Assembly (NCBI GenBank): GCA_004194705.1
Contig: SADC01000001.1
Coordinates: 496,001-560,000, forward strand
DNA: 64,000 nucleotides
Source: Ditylenchus dipsaci
Lineage: Eukaryota; Nematoda; Chromadorea; Rhabditida; Anguinidae
Direction: 5' to 3'
Shown here piece after piece: positions 1 to 13,200 of the stretch. Both the position numbers and the translations under genes were made by a program. The notes under the pieces are model-generated. The model did no database searches and was not told where the DNA came from. It saw only the letters and a program-made list of their open reading frames with translations. The stretch's first letter is position 1. Every line of letters starts with the position of its first letter.

Positions 1-712
1 ATATATCCAAATGATTGAATTCAGCACTTGTGGGAGAGACGGAGGACGAAAAACATCTCATATACACCCACAAAAAGTTTGAAATAGGTTGAAAATTTTC
101 ACACCTTTTTGTAATGTAATAAAGTGGTGTTGATTAAGGCTACAACATGAACCAGGTAAATTACTTTTATACAGTCGGCTCTGGATAAACCGTCACCCTC
201 TCAAATTAGGGTCACGTCTGGGCTCCGACACTTCTTTTACATCAAATTTTTAAAGTCTTTTGCCGAACCTAATCGGTCAATGTAGTTCCACAAATTACAA
301 AGCTTCGTTTATATCTTTTGCTTCTCAAAATATATTCCAAGGAAGATTTTGACGTAAAACGTTCATTACGCTTAAGAAACTGGAATTTTGAACTTCGAAT
401 TTGTGTTCAGCATGATTTACTTGGTTATAAACTGCCTTCAAATCTAAAAGATCAATGTCAAACAATTGTTTTATGAAAGAAAACGAACAATTGTTATTAT
501 GAACAATATATGAACAATTGTTTTATAATTGTTTTATAATAACACAACGGGCAAAACTTTTTTTTTGTGGCCGAAAATCTCTTTTTTCTGGCGGTTTCGT
601 TCTCTTCGGTCGCTCATCACCGAAGAGAACGAAACCCGCCACAAAAAAAGTTTCGCCCAAAAACAACAGGGGACCAATGCAATGTTTTGTACCAACTCGG
701 TTCCGGTGCACG
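1..712. other. Intronic or flanking AT-rich DNA with one hairpin
   Basis: No exon recognised. A short perfect-stem hairpin lies at about 548-660 (arms with TTTGTGG / CCACAAA and the core TCTCTTCGGT / ACCGAAGAGA). The motif AACAACAGGGGACCAATGC next to it recurs, with one more G, near other hairpins in the window. Upstream, three copies of GAACAATTGT sit at 485-525. Confidence 0.5.
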
Positions 713-1399
713 GCCCGTCAACATTTGAATTTCATAGCACCTTAAGCCCAACAGAACGCCAAAATTTTCAGGTACTTTTCAAAGATTTTGGCGCAATTCG
801 AGTTTTTCCCACTTTTTTGGTACTGATCTACGTCTTTTTTAATTCGTATACAAAAAAGCGTGCAAAACGAATAATAACATAAGGGTCTACTTTTTCTCAA
901 GCTTAGATGTGCTTAAAAATGTTGCCAAAAAGCTGTAATAAGATCATTAGGAATCCATCCAGTGGTCTAAATTTGGCGTGCCTATAAAAGATAAATTAGA
1001 GAAATGCTCAATGAACTATTTGATAAAAAAAAACATTTGCTCAAATAAGGATTTGCTCAAATAACTTATTTGCTCAATCACTTGTCTGAATTTCTAATTG
1101 TTTGGCCAATCGTATATTTGTAAAAGAACATTTGCTCTAGCCCTGTTTATCTCAGAAATCATAATGATCTTCTCGGGCACAACACCCAGGATAGGTAAAT
1201 ATTCTGAGGGTTCATCAGTCTCCAAATACCGAAAATTTTAGTTTTTACATGATTTGAAAGAAATTTCGGCGCTACCGGAGTATAATGCCCCCCCCCCCCC
1301 CAAATGAATTTTTTTAAGTGTTCCAAACACCCTATATCGACCCAAAATTGCCAAAAGTCTATTTTTACCTCCCGAACCCCCAAAACCTTGAGTGGGTAC

Positions 1400-1880
1400 A
1401 CCTGACCAGGTGGACATCCAGCTGGATGGCCTGGATTTTTAAAATTAAAAACAAACCATGCTGGGCTTCAAGTGGGTGAAATCGAAATTTGGTCTTATCA
1501 AACCCAAGTCACCACACAATTTTACATATGATGACAGATTTTTTTGAAATTTACAAAAATTTTATTTTTCAGGTTATCCAAATGGATAAACACCTGGTCA
1601 GGTGTTACCTAGTTTGGGCTTGGGTGGGTGTAATCGCAGTTTTGGTCTTGTCCAACAGGATTCCCCACAGGATTTTGCATATGATAGAATAGTTTTTTGA
1701 TTAAAAAATCTCTCTTTTACTTTCAGATCCTCCAGGTATTTATCCACCTGGGCAAGAGGTACCCATCCCGAATTTCGGGGTTCGAGTGGATAGAATCGAA
1801 ATTTGGTTCTATCAAACCTAACTCGCCACACGATTTCACATATGATAGCACATTTTATTTTAAAATTAACAATAAATAAA
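1400..1880 (+). repeat. Tandem repeat, unit about 150 bp, roughly three copies
   Basis: Successive units at about 1461-1612, 1613-1766 and 1767-1880 share GGGTGnnATCGnnnTTTGGTCT, CCACACnATTTTnCATATGAT and a TTTTCAGnT(T/C)ATCC stretch, with about 25-35 percent divergence. The unit includes a splice-acceptor-like pyrimidine-AG motif. It lies inside the foldback element 975-2664. Confidence 0.7.
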
Positions 1881-2202
1881 TTAATAAGACTTTTCGCTAT
1901 TCCGTGACTAGTTGAGCAAAATGATTGTCATCACCGGATTTCGAATTGAGCGATCAATTAATTAAGGATATCTGAAATTCCTATCCAAGCTTGAGAAGAA
2001 GTAATAGGCTTTCCAGGCCGACCCTTGCACAGGTCTGTTCTAGACCAAAGAGTAAATTGACCAAATGTTCTTTTACCAAACAAGTAAAGAGATCAAATAT
2101 ACGATTGGCCAAACAATTAAAAATTCAAACAAGTGATTGAGCAATATGTTATTTGAGCAAATCCTTATTTGAGCAAATGTCTTTTTTTTTTATCAAATAC
2201 AG

Positions 2203-2622
2203 TCAAACCTCGATAATCCGCCACCCAAAAAGTTCGTTCCCGCCTAGGGTCCAACACTTTTTTTACCCCGATTTCTGAATATTTTGCTAGTTCTGTTTTG
2301 ACAGTCTGGTCGCAAATATCGTGAGGATTCCGATTTTGCCGATCGTTTTTCATAATTATAAAAAAATTCTCTAAAAGAGCAAAACTCGATAAACCGCCCC
2401 CTATTTTTAAAAAAGGGTGGCGGTTTATCGAGGTTTTGCTTTTTTAGTGGGAAATTTTTCATAATTCTGAAAAACGATCGGCAAGATCGGGATCCTCATG
2501 ATTTTGCGACCAGACTGTCAAAACAGAACTAGCAAAAATATTCAGAAATCGGTGTAAAAAAGTGTCGGACCCTAGGCGGGAACGAACTTTTTGGGGTGGC
2601 GGATTATCGAGGTTTGACTGTA
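2203..2622. mobile_element. pogo/Tigger-like MITE, TA duplication
   Basis: TA-flanked palindrome, ends CAGTCAAACCTCGATAATCC and the inverse. The two arms of about 160 bp are nearly identical, meeting at about 2350-2460 around CTCGATAAACCGCC. The CAGTnnnnCCTCGAT start is the usual look of pogo/Tigger termini. No coding capacity. Confidence 0.85.
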
Positions 2623-3263
2623 GTTCATTGCGCATTTCTCTAATTTATCTTTTATAGGCAGGCCCTAAATTTAGGGTGGTCACTCAAAATGGTCATATTT
2701 CAGAAAACAATAGTAATTTTGACCAGATCTCATCAAATTCAAATAAAGAAACTAATTTCGGTACTTAAAGCATATTTTCGTAGTGTTCTTGATAAAAACG
2801 TTACTTAGCATAAGCTGACTTTCTGGTCTCCATATACTTGAAACCCCGAAAAAAGCTACAAGTAGTTCGGAAAACTGTGAATAGTTGAATAGTGAATAGG
2901 TCAAATTTATGTAAAAAATTGACCTGCGGGTAGAAAAAACATTGCTCTTTAATTTAAACATAGAAAAGTTGAAACAAACATAGGTGAAAAAAGTAACGGA
3001 CTTGAGAAGAGTGCTCGTCGTTTTCTAAAATGGGCAGTGTAAACCAATAAATTTAGCGCTATTATTATTTTTGCCATCGCATATTTGGTGTCATCTGAAA
3101 GCTGAGAATACATCAACTTTTTTTGAGACCAAATACTACAATGATCACAGCGATAAGAAAAATTTGTGACCAGAAAAAAAGGAAAAGAAATCAATAATTT
3201 TTTGGGAACGTTTCTTGGCATGAAAGTTCTCTAATGATATAAAATTCAAATTTTGACGGGCCT

Positions 3264-4282
3264 TGGGTCGCATCAATGGGTTGAAAGCAGTTCCACACGA
3301 TGAACACGAATCCGATGTCAAAATTTCAGGTTGTTATCGGGAAATTTTTTAAGAAAAATTTGCCTTGGCACCCTGTGCTTTCTAATTAAAGTTTGTCTGA
3401 CTTCCCAAATTCAGACCTCCAGATACCCCGAGCTGCCTTCGAAATTGTGCGCCTTTTTGATGCTATTAGGTGCAGTTAATTGTGTAGATTCCGAAAATGC
3501 AATTTAATTCTTTCCAACATCGGTAGCGCCACGGATAAAGTGGCAAATGTTAACGAAAAAAGCATAATGCAAAATTTGTAATTAAGCTTCAAATTGGCCA
3601 AAAGCCCAAAATTTTGAAAATAATGTAGTAATTTTCTGCAGTAAGCTTGTAGAGCTGCTCAAGCCGAGTAGAATGAGCCTGCGTATGCATACAAGCGTGA
3701 TCAAAACAGCCTACTTTTATATATTTTAAGAACTGGGGTCATTTTTGTTGGTTGAAAAAAATTGCCACTACTTCATTGAAGAAGCTTGGTGGCTTGGAGT
3801 TGAGACTCGCACAACCACATACCTTAGACACAAATCATTCGACAGTGACTCTGGATGCATGAAAAAGCATGCATACCAGAGTTTATTTATGCGGTAAAAC
3901 CCAGTTAACAAAACTATGTTCAAATTCAATCTTTTCGGGTATCTGGGTACAGTTTAAGGTTATTTTGCCTTGGGGACCGAGTCAAAATTTTATTCGATTT
4001 TTTTTTTAATTTTAATTTTTTTAATTGAGGGTAACGTCTTTTTTTCACCTTTTCTACACGTTTTTGCCCCTTAAACATACAAAAAACATGATTTAGGGCG
4101 ATTTTGGGAGAAAACCGTTTAAAGGAGTTAAAAAAAAGTCGAAAAAGTAGCGGTGCCAATTCTATTAAAAACCTCCAAAATCACAGATTATGTCTCCGTC
4201 ACCCTATTTCAAAAAGAGTGAAGGTCTTAATGGCAAAAATTTTAACTTTTTGATGAACGACTGTTAGTCCGCTTAATTGTAG
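3264..4282. other. Intron upstream of TM9SF3 exon 4283, sparse remnants
   Basis: AT-rich, no exon seen. At about 3780-3900 there is a truncated piece of the GC-hairpin family (TGCATACCAGAGTTTATTTATGCGG next to the GACTCTGGATGCATG core). Short hairpin-poor sequence otherwise. Confidence 0.5.
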
Positions 4283-7200
4283 ATAGTAGATGTGAATATT
4301 ATTGCCGAAGAGAAAGTTGAAATCAAACCAAACCAGGACATTGTGTTCACCTACGAGGTGATTTGGAAGCCATCTAATGTTGCCTTTGACAAACGATTTG
4401 AGAAGTATCTAGACCCCAGTTTCTTCCAGCACAGGGTATACTTCTTTCAAACCTGAAGCCAACAAATTTTCACCTACTTGCTTTCAGATTCACTGTTCTC
4501 TATCTTCAACTCTTTTATGATGGTCATCTTTTGGTGGGACTTGTATGGATGATTTTGCTGCGGACCCTTAACAAAGACTATGCCAGATACCACAAAGAGC
4601 TGGACATTGAGATGGATGTAAGCCATTTTGGGACGGCCGAAAACCATTGTTGCTGTTGTAAAAGAGTGAACCCGTCAATTTATCTAGAAAATCTAGCACA
4701 AGTTCAACCCCACTTAGTCCAACCATTTTTCTCCTCTAGTTGTAGATAGATTATAAGACTTTATATCTCACGAGATTTTTTATATGCAAAATCTGATTTC
4801 GACTTTTTACTAATTTTGACTTATTTGACGCTATACTTGAAAATTTTGAGGTTACGACTAGGGAACTCACCGGTCGATTAGACAAGTCAGTCATAAAACG
4901 GAGCAAAATGTCGAAATAAACGAAAAAAAAACAGATGTAGCGAAGGTCTGATTGAAGCATGACAAGGAAAACCAAACATAAGTATAATGGTATTAGTGGG
5001 AATCGGACCCATGTCCAACTTCAGCAACTACCGCCGCTCTGTCACTAGACTAGCGGAGCTCACGGCCCATCAAAATTTGAATTTCATAGCACTTGAAAAC
5101 CAACATAATGCCAAGATTTTCAAGTACTTTTTCAAACCTTTTTGGCGCAATTTGAGTTTTTCCCAGTTTTTGTGGTACGAATTTATGTTTTTTAAATTTG
5201 AATACATAAAAGCACAAAAAAAGAATAATAACACAAGGGTCTACTTTTCTTAAGCTGAGGTCTGCTTAACATGCTGCCAAAAAGCTATAATACGATTATT
5301 AGGAATCTAGTGGTCTAAATTTAGGGTGGTAACTCAAAATGGTCATATTTCAGAAAACAATAGTAATTTTGACCAGATCTCATCAAATTCAAATAAAGAA
5401 ACTAATTTCGGTACTTAAAGCATATTTTCGTAGTGTTCTTGATAAAAACGTGGCTTGAGTTCAGAATCCCCCCCCCCACGGGACTGATCAGGTGGAGGAG
5501 ATAACTTCATATTCGTGTTCTCGACCCCGATTTCATGAGAAAGCCGGCTGTTTTTTGGTTCTGAGAAAAAAATTTTTTTTCGAACCACAGGGGGGGTATC
5601 ATGGTTTTTTAGTCAAAATTTGAAAAATTAAATTGGCGCCTTTTGAATTTAAAAGGGATTAAGGGCTGTATAGGGAGGGGAAGGGAATAAAAGGGGCCAC
5701 TGATCACACAGGGCCCACTAACAAGAAGATGTTGAACATAGTTTTGAATACTGGGGCCTACCGCATAAATAAACTCTGGTATGCATGCTTTTTCATGCAT
5801 CCAGAGTCACTTTCGAGTGATTTGTGTCTAAGGTATGTGGGTGTGCGCATCTCAACTCCAAGCCCCAAGCCCCCTGCGCCCCCGAAGGGGCGCAGGGGGC
5901 TTGAGAGTTAGAGATGCGCGCACACACTTACCTTAGACATGATTCCGAGAAGTACTCTTGACCATAAAATGCATATAGAGTCTTTTTTTGCCACGGCCCA
6001 GTTGAAAAACATGGTGAGGCAGTCGAAGAATATAGATATTCAAATTTATAATGTTCTGCCATAAAAGTGGCCCCCTTTTATTCCCTTCCCCTCCCAATAC
6101 AGCCTTATTCCTTTTAAATTCAAAAGGCGCCAATTTAAATTTTCAAATTTTGACTAAAAAACCATGATACCCCCCTGTGGTTCGAAAAATTTTTTTTTCT
6201 CAGAACCAAAAAAACAGCCGGCTTTCTCATGAAATCGGGGTCGAGAAACACGAATATGAAGTTATCTCCTCCACCTGATCAGTCCCCGTGGGGGGGATTC
6301 TGAACTGCAACCAAAAACGTTACTTAGCATAAGCTGACTTTCTGGTCTCCATATACTTAAAAAGGTCGCAGTATAGAATTACCCTACCCCCCCCCACGCA
6401 GAGTGCTCGGATGAAAAGATAACATCATATTCGTGTTGCTCGACCCCGATTTCACGAGAAAGCCGCGCGTTTTTTTGATTCTGAGAAAAAAAAATTTCTC
6501 GAACCACAGGGGTATCATGGTTTTTTAGTCAGAATTTGAAAAATTTAAATTGGCGCCTTTTGAATTTAAAAGGGAATAAGGGCGGTATTGGGAGGGGAAG
6601 GGAATGAAATGGGCCACTTTTATGGCAGAACGTTAAAAATTCAAAATTTTTGTATTCTTCGCCTGCCTCACCATGTTTTTCAACTGGGCCGTGGCAAAAA
6701 GATACTCTATATGCATTTTTGATCAAGAGTACTTCTCGGAATCATGTCTAAGGTAAGTGAGTGCGCGCATCTCTAACTCTCAAGCCTCCTTCGGTGGCGC
6801 AGGGGGCTTGGGGGCTTGGAGTTGAGATGCGCACACCCACATACCTTAGACACAAATCACTCAAAAGCGACTCTGGATGCATGAAAAAGCATGCATACCA
6901 GAGTTTCTTTATGCGGTAGGCCCAGTATTCTAAACTATGTTCAACATCTTCTTGTTAGTGAGCCCTGTGTAATTAGGAGCTTCCTTTTAGTCTATCCCCT
7001 CCCAATACAGCCCCTATTCCTTTTAAATTCAAAAGGCGCCAATTTAAATTATTCAAATTTTGACTAAAAAAAACCATGATACCTCCTGTGGTTCGAATTT
7101 TTTTCTCAGGATCGAAAAAAAAAACAGCCGGCTTTGTTATGAAATCGGGGTCGAGAAACACGAATATGTAGTTATCTCCTCCATCCGACCCTCTGCGTGG

Positions 7201-10200
7201 GGGGATTTATACTCAAGCGCTTGAAAACCCAAAAAAAAACGGCTCTCTCCTGTTATATCCAAAACTGTTACATCTAAAAATGGTTCTAGTTTTATCAGGT
7301 CTCGCCAAAAGTTCCAGCAAGGTTTTAGCCTTTTAAGTTCAATTTATTTATGATACAATACTTCAGGCTTTCCTCTAATACTATATGGAAAATAACAAAA
7401 TTTAAAATGAAAAGCTAGAACCGTGCTAGAACTTTTGGCGAGAACCGGATAAAACTAGAACCATTTTTAGATGTAACAGTTTTGGATATAACAGGAGAGA
7501 GCCGAAAATACCACAGGTAGCTCGGAAAAACTGTAAATAGCTTAAATTATTGTAAAAATTCACATGCAGGTAGGATAAACACTGCTCTTTCATGCAAACA
7601 TAAAAAATTAAAACAAACATAGGTGAAAAAAGTTACGAACTCGTGAAGAGTTCTCACCGTTTTTCCAAAAACATTAGGTGAAATATCAACTCGCGACCCT
7701 TTTTTGACAATTTTTTTAACTTCTTAAAAAATTATCAAATATTTACCAAAAAGTCTTTTGAATACCTACTTCCCATACTAAAGTGTCTTCCTGAACCTGA
7801 ATTCGTTGAGATCAGATACGAAAATTTAACCTCCACGCCCTGAACACCAAAAAGAGTAATAGAAACCATAGAATTTTCCAAAAAATATTTATTTTTATTG
7901 GTTCGAGAGCCTACTCGATTTCAGTTACTGGGACGCAGTCAGCGTCATACTATTTTGTGTAGCTAAACTCATGTTTCACAAAATACCATTTAAAAATTTA
8001 CATATCTTCTACCATTTTTGAGAAAAATGCAAAAGTTCCCACAAAGTCAGAAAGTTATTAGTACCCAAAAATTACTCGTTTTTCAAATTCTTGTGAAACC
8101 GAACTTCAATTTTCAAATATGACTTTACAACTAGCGATACCTTATTTTGCAGCTCTTTTTGCAGTTTAATTGCAGTAAATGGCAGTTTTCAATATAATAT
8201 ATAAACTTGACGTGTCCTTGTTAACTCTGTGAATTTTTTGGTCACAAATTTATTATTTTAATTTTTCGTTATTTTCATTTTTCGGATCACAATTTAGCGA
8301 ATTTAGTCTCAGTTTGTAGCTTTGACATTTAATGTGGCAATCAAAACTAAACATTTTGAAAAGCAGATAAAAATAAGCTCAGACCAGTATTTTCAAGCAA
8401 GATTTTTTTTAATTTTTAAAAAATTTATAGGGGGACCAATGCAATTTTTGGTACCCTGTAGGTACCAGTGCGCATAAACGGGTTAAGGGAGCTGAGATAT
8501 CTTTCAAAGTAGGTGAGTGGCACGAATTTCTAAGTGGTCTACTCAAAACAGCCATATCTCATCTCCCTGTTATTTTGTTGGCTTGATCTAAACCGATTCA
8601 GGTTCAAGAAGACATTTTGGTATGAGAAGTTAATGTTCAAAAGACTTTTTTTTTTGACAAATATTTGATAATTTTTTCAGAAGTTGAAAAAATCGTCGAA
8701 AAAAGTATTGCGAGTTGCTTGTCGCGAGTCGAGACTGTCACTAGTTGAATGTCGCGAGTCAAAAGTGTCGCGAGTTGATAGTCGTCCAAACATTATGGGC
8801 AGTGTAAATCAATAAATTTAGCGCTATTATTATTTTTGCTATCGCATATTTGGTGTCATTTAAAAGCTGAGAATGCGGCGAATTTTTTGAGACCAAATAC
8901 TACAATGATCACAGCGATAAGAAAAATTTGCAACAAGAAAAGAAATCAATAATTTTTCGAGAATCAGTCTTGTCACGATTGCTATAAATTCAGATTTTGA
9001 CGGGCTGTGAGCTATCTCTTGTCAGAACTGTTTGTCATTACTTATTGCTGATACAACCAACCAACCTCTTTACATGGGGTCGCACCCAGAGACTAATTAA
9101 ACTTGGGAGAGACCGCACATATCGAGAATACATTAGGTTCTTGTAAATTGTAAAATTAATTCAGGACGTGGATCTGCCTGATGACTATGGTTGGAAGCAA
9201 GTTCACGGTCAGTTTTATCGAGTGTCTTTTATCTACTAAAACTGTAATATCACTTTGTAGGTGATGTGTTCCGTACACCTTCCTACCCGCTCATATTTTC
9301 GTCATTAATTGGCACCGGCTACCATCTGTTGACTGTCCTCTTCATCACCATTGGGCTGGCCATTCTTGCCGAATTCTACACAGAGTTAGTTTTGGACTCA
9401 AAGACTAATAAATAGAGTTGTCGAGTCGAGGCCTCGATTCGAGTTTTGGACTCGAAAACTCGAAAATTTTCGAGTTTCAGTTCGAGTCGAGGATTCGAAA
9501 ATTTTGGCACTAGCATGAAGCCCTGGATTTTGACTTTATAACGTGCTATCAAACTCTACTGCATGTTTTTAAAAATAAAAAATTTGAGAGGTTTTAAAAA
9601 GAAAGTCGAGTTATTCAAGATCTCCAAATCTCTGCATGCTGAAATTATTGAGAAGAGTTTGATACTTTGCTAGAAAGCCAAGATCAAGGGCCACATACTA
9701 GTGCAAATATTTTTTTAAATTACAAATAACCCAATAGCAAAGTGCAAATTTGAATTTTGTGGTGAAATTCAAAATTTTGAGGGCGCATTTCGGTTACAGC
9801 CATAAAATATTGCCCATAACTATTTTAATGCGTGTTATAGACGTGGATCCCTGCTGAGTGCTACCATATTTGTGTATGCCATCTGCACTCCTTTCAATGG
9901 ATATTTCGGTGCTAGCTTTACAACCCAAATCACATAAACAAAACGACAATTTGCAGGTGGTGGAATGTACAGTCGAGTGGGTGGCAGAAACTGGATCAAA
10001 CAAATAGTTGTAGGTGCACTCCTATTCCCCTTCATTATCTCAATCGTAATCTCATTTTCTGAATTTAAAGTACCCCTATTTTCACAATTCATTGTAGGTA
10101 GCTTTGAGTGTCAACTCTATAGCCATCTACTACCATGCAGCCAGAGCTATCCCCTTCACAACTATGGTTGGTCGAAGACTATTTACTTTTTGTTTGGAAA

Positions 10201-13200
10201 AACTAAGATCATCTCTTTTTACAGTTGGCGATTGTCTGCATTTGTGTGTTTGTGATCCTTCCTTTAAGGTATATTTTGGAAAAAAATAACTGTTCCTGTT
10301 GAATTTGCTTCTTATGTTGGTATTAAGAAGTTATAGTGCAATGAAGGCCACTTAACTCATTCGAACCAACCAACGTTGTGCTCGACGGTGGATGGTTCAA
10401 TACTTATTTCAATAGACTCAAACAAAAAATAATTCGAAAATAAATAGTTGAATATTTTAGAGTACAAAAGTGTCACCCGAAAGTTCAAAATTCGCAAAAA
10501 ACATCGATTGAAAAAACATCACAAAAACAGGAATTTCAGACCATTTATCGAAAAATAGAGACTAAGATTTCAGAAATAAAAATTTTAGGATTCCCAAAAA
10601 AGGACAAATATTTTAAAAAAGGACCGATGGCAGCTCTGAATTATGAGCTAAAATTCACAGCCTTGGACGTGATGCGTGAAGGATGCCTACTCACTCATTG
10701 TGCACTTAGTTTTTTTACATGGCTGGGTTTCAATACCAAAAAAAAACCCTTAAAAAAGACTTGTCGATCCATTTTAGCAACATTCAATACAAATCACACT
10801 GACTAAAAAACATCACCATGACCCACTGCCATAGGCGTACACAGGATTTCTGACAGATAAAGGGTGCTAAACACGCTAAAAATCCTGACGGGGGCAGTCC
10901 CCCTGGATACGCCTATGCCCATTGATGAAATTTTTTTCAGTTTCTTGGGAACCATTGTGGGCAGAAATCTGAAAGGACAAGCTGATGTGCCATGCCGTAT
11001 TAATGTCGTCCCGAGACCCATACCAGACAAAAAGTGGTACTTGGAGCCAGCACCAGTGGCTATTGCTGCTGGATTTCTACCATTTGGATCAATTTTTATT
11101 GAAATGTTATTTGAAAGCTTTCAAGCAAAAAATTAAAAAGTCATTTTTCTAGGTATTTTATCTTCACCTCATTCTGGGCCTATAAAATCTACTATGTGTA
11201 TGGCTTTATGCTGCTGGTGGCCTGCATCTTGATTGTTGTCACGGCTTGCGTTACCATCGTTGCCACTTACTTCCTGCTTAATGCAGAAGATTACAGATGG
11301 CGGTGGAGCAGGTGAACTTAACCTTAGAGAATTTTTTTTAAAGAAACAACATGGAAAAGATAAGCTAGGAACCAAGGGAAAATTAATTGAACAAATATTT
11401 TACGTACAGACAATGGGCCATATTAAATGAATAACACGTCCAATACGAACTGAGCTTTGGTATGTTCTTGCTCTAGAGAGTATGTCGAACTTTTGAGTAT
11501 AGGGTTGCTAATCTCAATTTACTTGCCAAGTAAGTTATATTTTTGAAATGGGTCAAAAGCGCAATTTTGAGAATTGTCATTTTTGATACTTGCTCAAAAT
11601 TCAAACGGGTAAAACAGTTTTACTAAAACTGGCACTTTTTGTAGACACTTTTTTCGATCTTTTGACTATTATAAAGCTTATTCGAAAGGGCTTTCGAAGG
11701 ACTTATTACACGCCTGTATAGGTTTTAAAATCTCAAATAAAATAACTGAAAATACAAAAAACAAGGGTTGACAGGCACCCAGGGTTCGACAAATGTGCCC
11801 TAAAAGGCACATTTCAAAGCACATCGTATTTTAAAAAAAAATATGCCCTAGAAAAGGCACAATGTGCCCTTTTTAGGGCACATTTTTTTTCGCGCCATAT
11901 TATGTGCCCTTTTTAGGGCACATCGGTCAGAAAATGTGCCCTTTCAAGGAAAAATGTGCCCTTTTCTTTTTCAAAATTTTCTGTTAGTTTTTTTTTTATC
12001 TTTTTCAATTTTTGTGTTTTTTTACAGATTTTATTTATATTTCGGCCTATACATGGTTAAAATAACTAGCATTAAATTGTTTTGTTGATATGCAACAGTT
12101 AATATATACAGGGTGATCCAACTTTTTTACCCATATTTGTTTGCCCGAACTTTTTTATATTCATTGAAATTTTTTGTACGACAACTCATTTGAAAGCCCT
12201 GTTTCTACCATTTCGTTAAAAAAAAGGTTGGCTCAGTTTGATTACTCTGAGCCGAGTTACGGACATTTTTATTTAATTACTGGAAAGAGCACTTTAGATG
12301 ACAAATTTTGGTCAACTGGTGTTCATGCATGATGGGGCTCCGCCACATTGGGGAATTGAGGTTCGAGCTCTGCTGAATCTTCATTTCCGAATAGGTGGAT
12401 TGGTCGGAATCCTGCACCAATCTTATGGCACCTCGATGGCCTGACTTAACCTGGATGGACTTTTTCTGTTGGGGTTACATAAAAAGTTGGTCTACACGGA
12501 TCAGCCTCTGGCCTCTTTGATTGCACTGCGTGAAAAGATAGTCGAACAAATGGGACAGTTGCCGCTAGCCATGATCGAGAGAGCAATGAATGATTTTCGC
12601 CATCGTCTGGAAATTTGCGTTGAAAGGAATGGAAGGAGCGTCGAGACAAGATAAGAAACATTGTTGTTGATTTTTTGTTGAATTTGTTGAATAAATTTGT
12701 CGGTTTCCAGTAATTAAATAAAAATGTCCGTAACTCGGCTCAGAGTAATCAAACTGAGCCAATCTTTTTTTTAAACGAAATGGTAGAAACAGGGCTTTTA
12801 AATGAGTTGTCGTACAAAAAATTTCAATGAATATAAAAAAAGTTACGGGCAAAACAAATATGGGTAAAAAAGTTGGATCACCCTGTACAATTGCATTACA
12901 GGTCCATTAAATTTCAGCATTATTCAATTCATCTATTTCTGGCAACATGTATTGAGAAATAGTGATCGCATACATATTACCGTATAACCTCTATTAATCC
13001 CCACCTCTAATAATCCCCCACCCCCGAGGGGGGTTGAACAATAATCCCCCCCCTCTAATAATCCCCCCCCCCTTATCCGATTTTAAGGGCGGCTGCGCCG
13101 CTTTTTCTTTAATGTTTTTCTAGTTGATTTTCATGTTAAAACTCAATGATTGTCATTCCACAAACGTGACCTTGATCCAATAACATTCACCTTTCATTTT

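Larger units (their letters stand above)
975..2664. mobile_element. Foldback element with 8-bp duplication CTAAATTT
   Basis: Flanked by CTAAATTT at 967-974 and 2665-2672; the paralogous empty site in copy B (about 5317-5324) has one CTAAATTT. Ends are GGCGTGCCTATAAAAG and its inverse, CTTTTATAGGCAGGCC. The arms continue inward with TTTGCTCAAATAA tandem motifs. The interior has a roughly 150-bp tandem repeat. A pogo-like MITE is inserted in the right arm. The 8-bp duplication suggests hAT-type mobilisation. Confidence 0.85.
713..3263. mobile_element. Host element E, copy A (filled by a foldback element)
   Basis: Terminal inverted repeats GGCCCGTCAACATTTGAA at the left and TTCAAATTTTGACGGGCC at the right. 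The interior is colinear with the copy at 5063-9004 (about 880 bp when inserts are removed). No ORF of note. It is split by the insertion 975-2664. Superfamily unknown; a short flank duplication may exist but is not clean. Confidence 0.7.
5063..9004. mobile_element. Host element E, copy B (filled by four elements)
   Basis: Ends CGGCCCATCAAAATTTGAA and TTCAGATTTTGACGGGC. Same orientation as copy A and colinear with it in segments 5063-5451, 6313-6362, 7205-7243, 7504-7676 and 8788-9004. Comparison with copy A shows separate insertions and defines their edges. Both copies lie in TM9SF3 introns on either side of exons 4283-4617. Confidence 0.75.
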
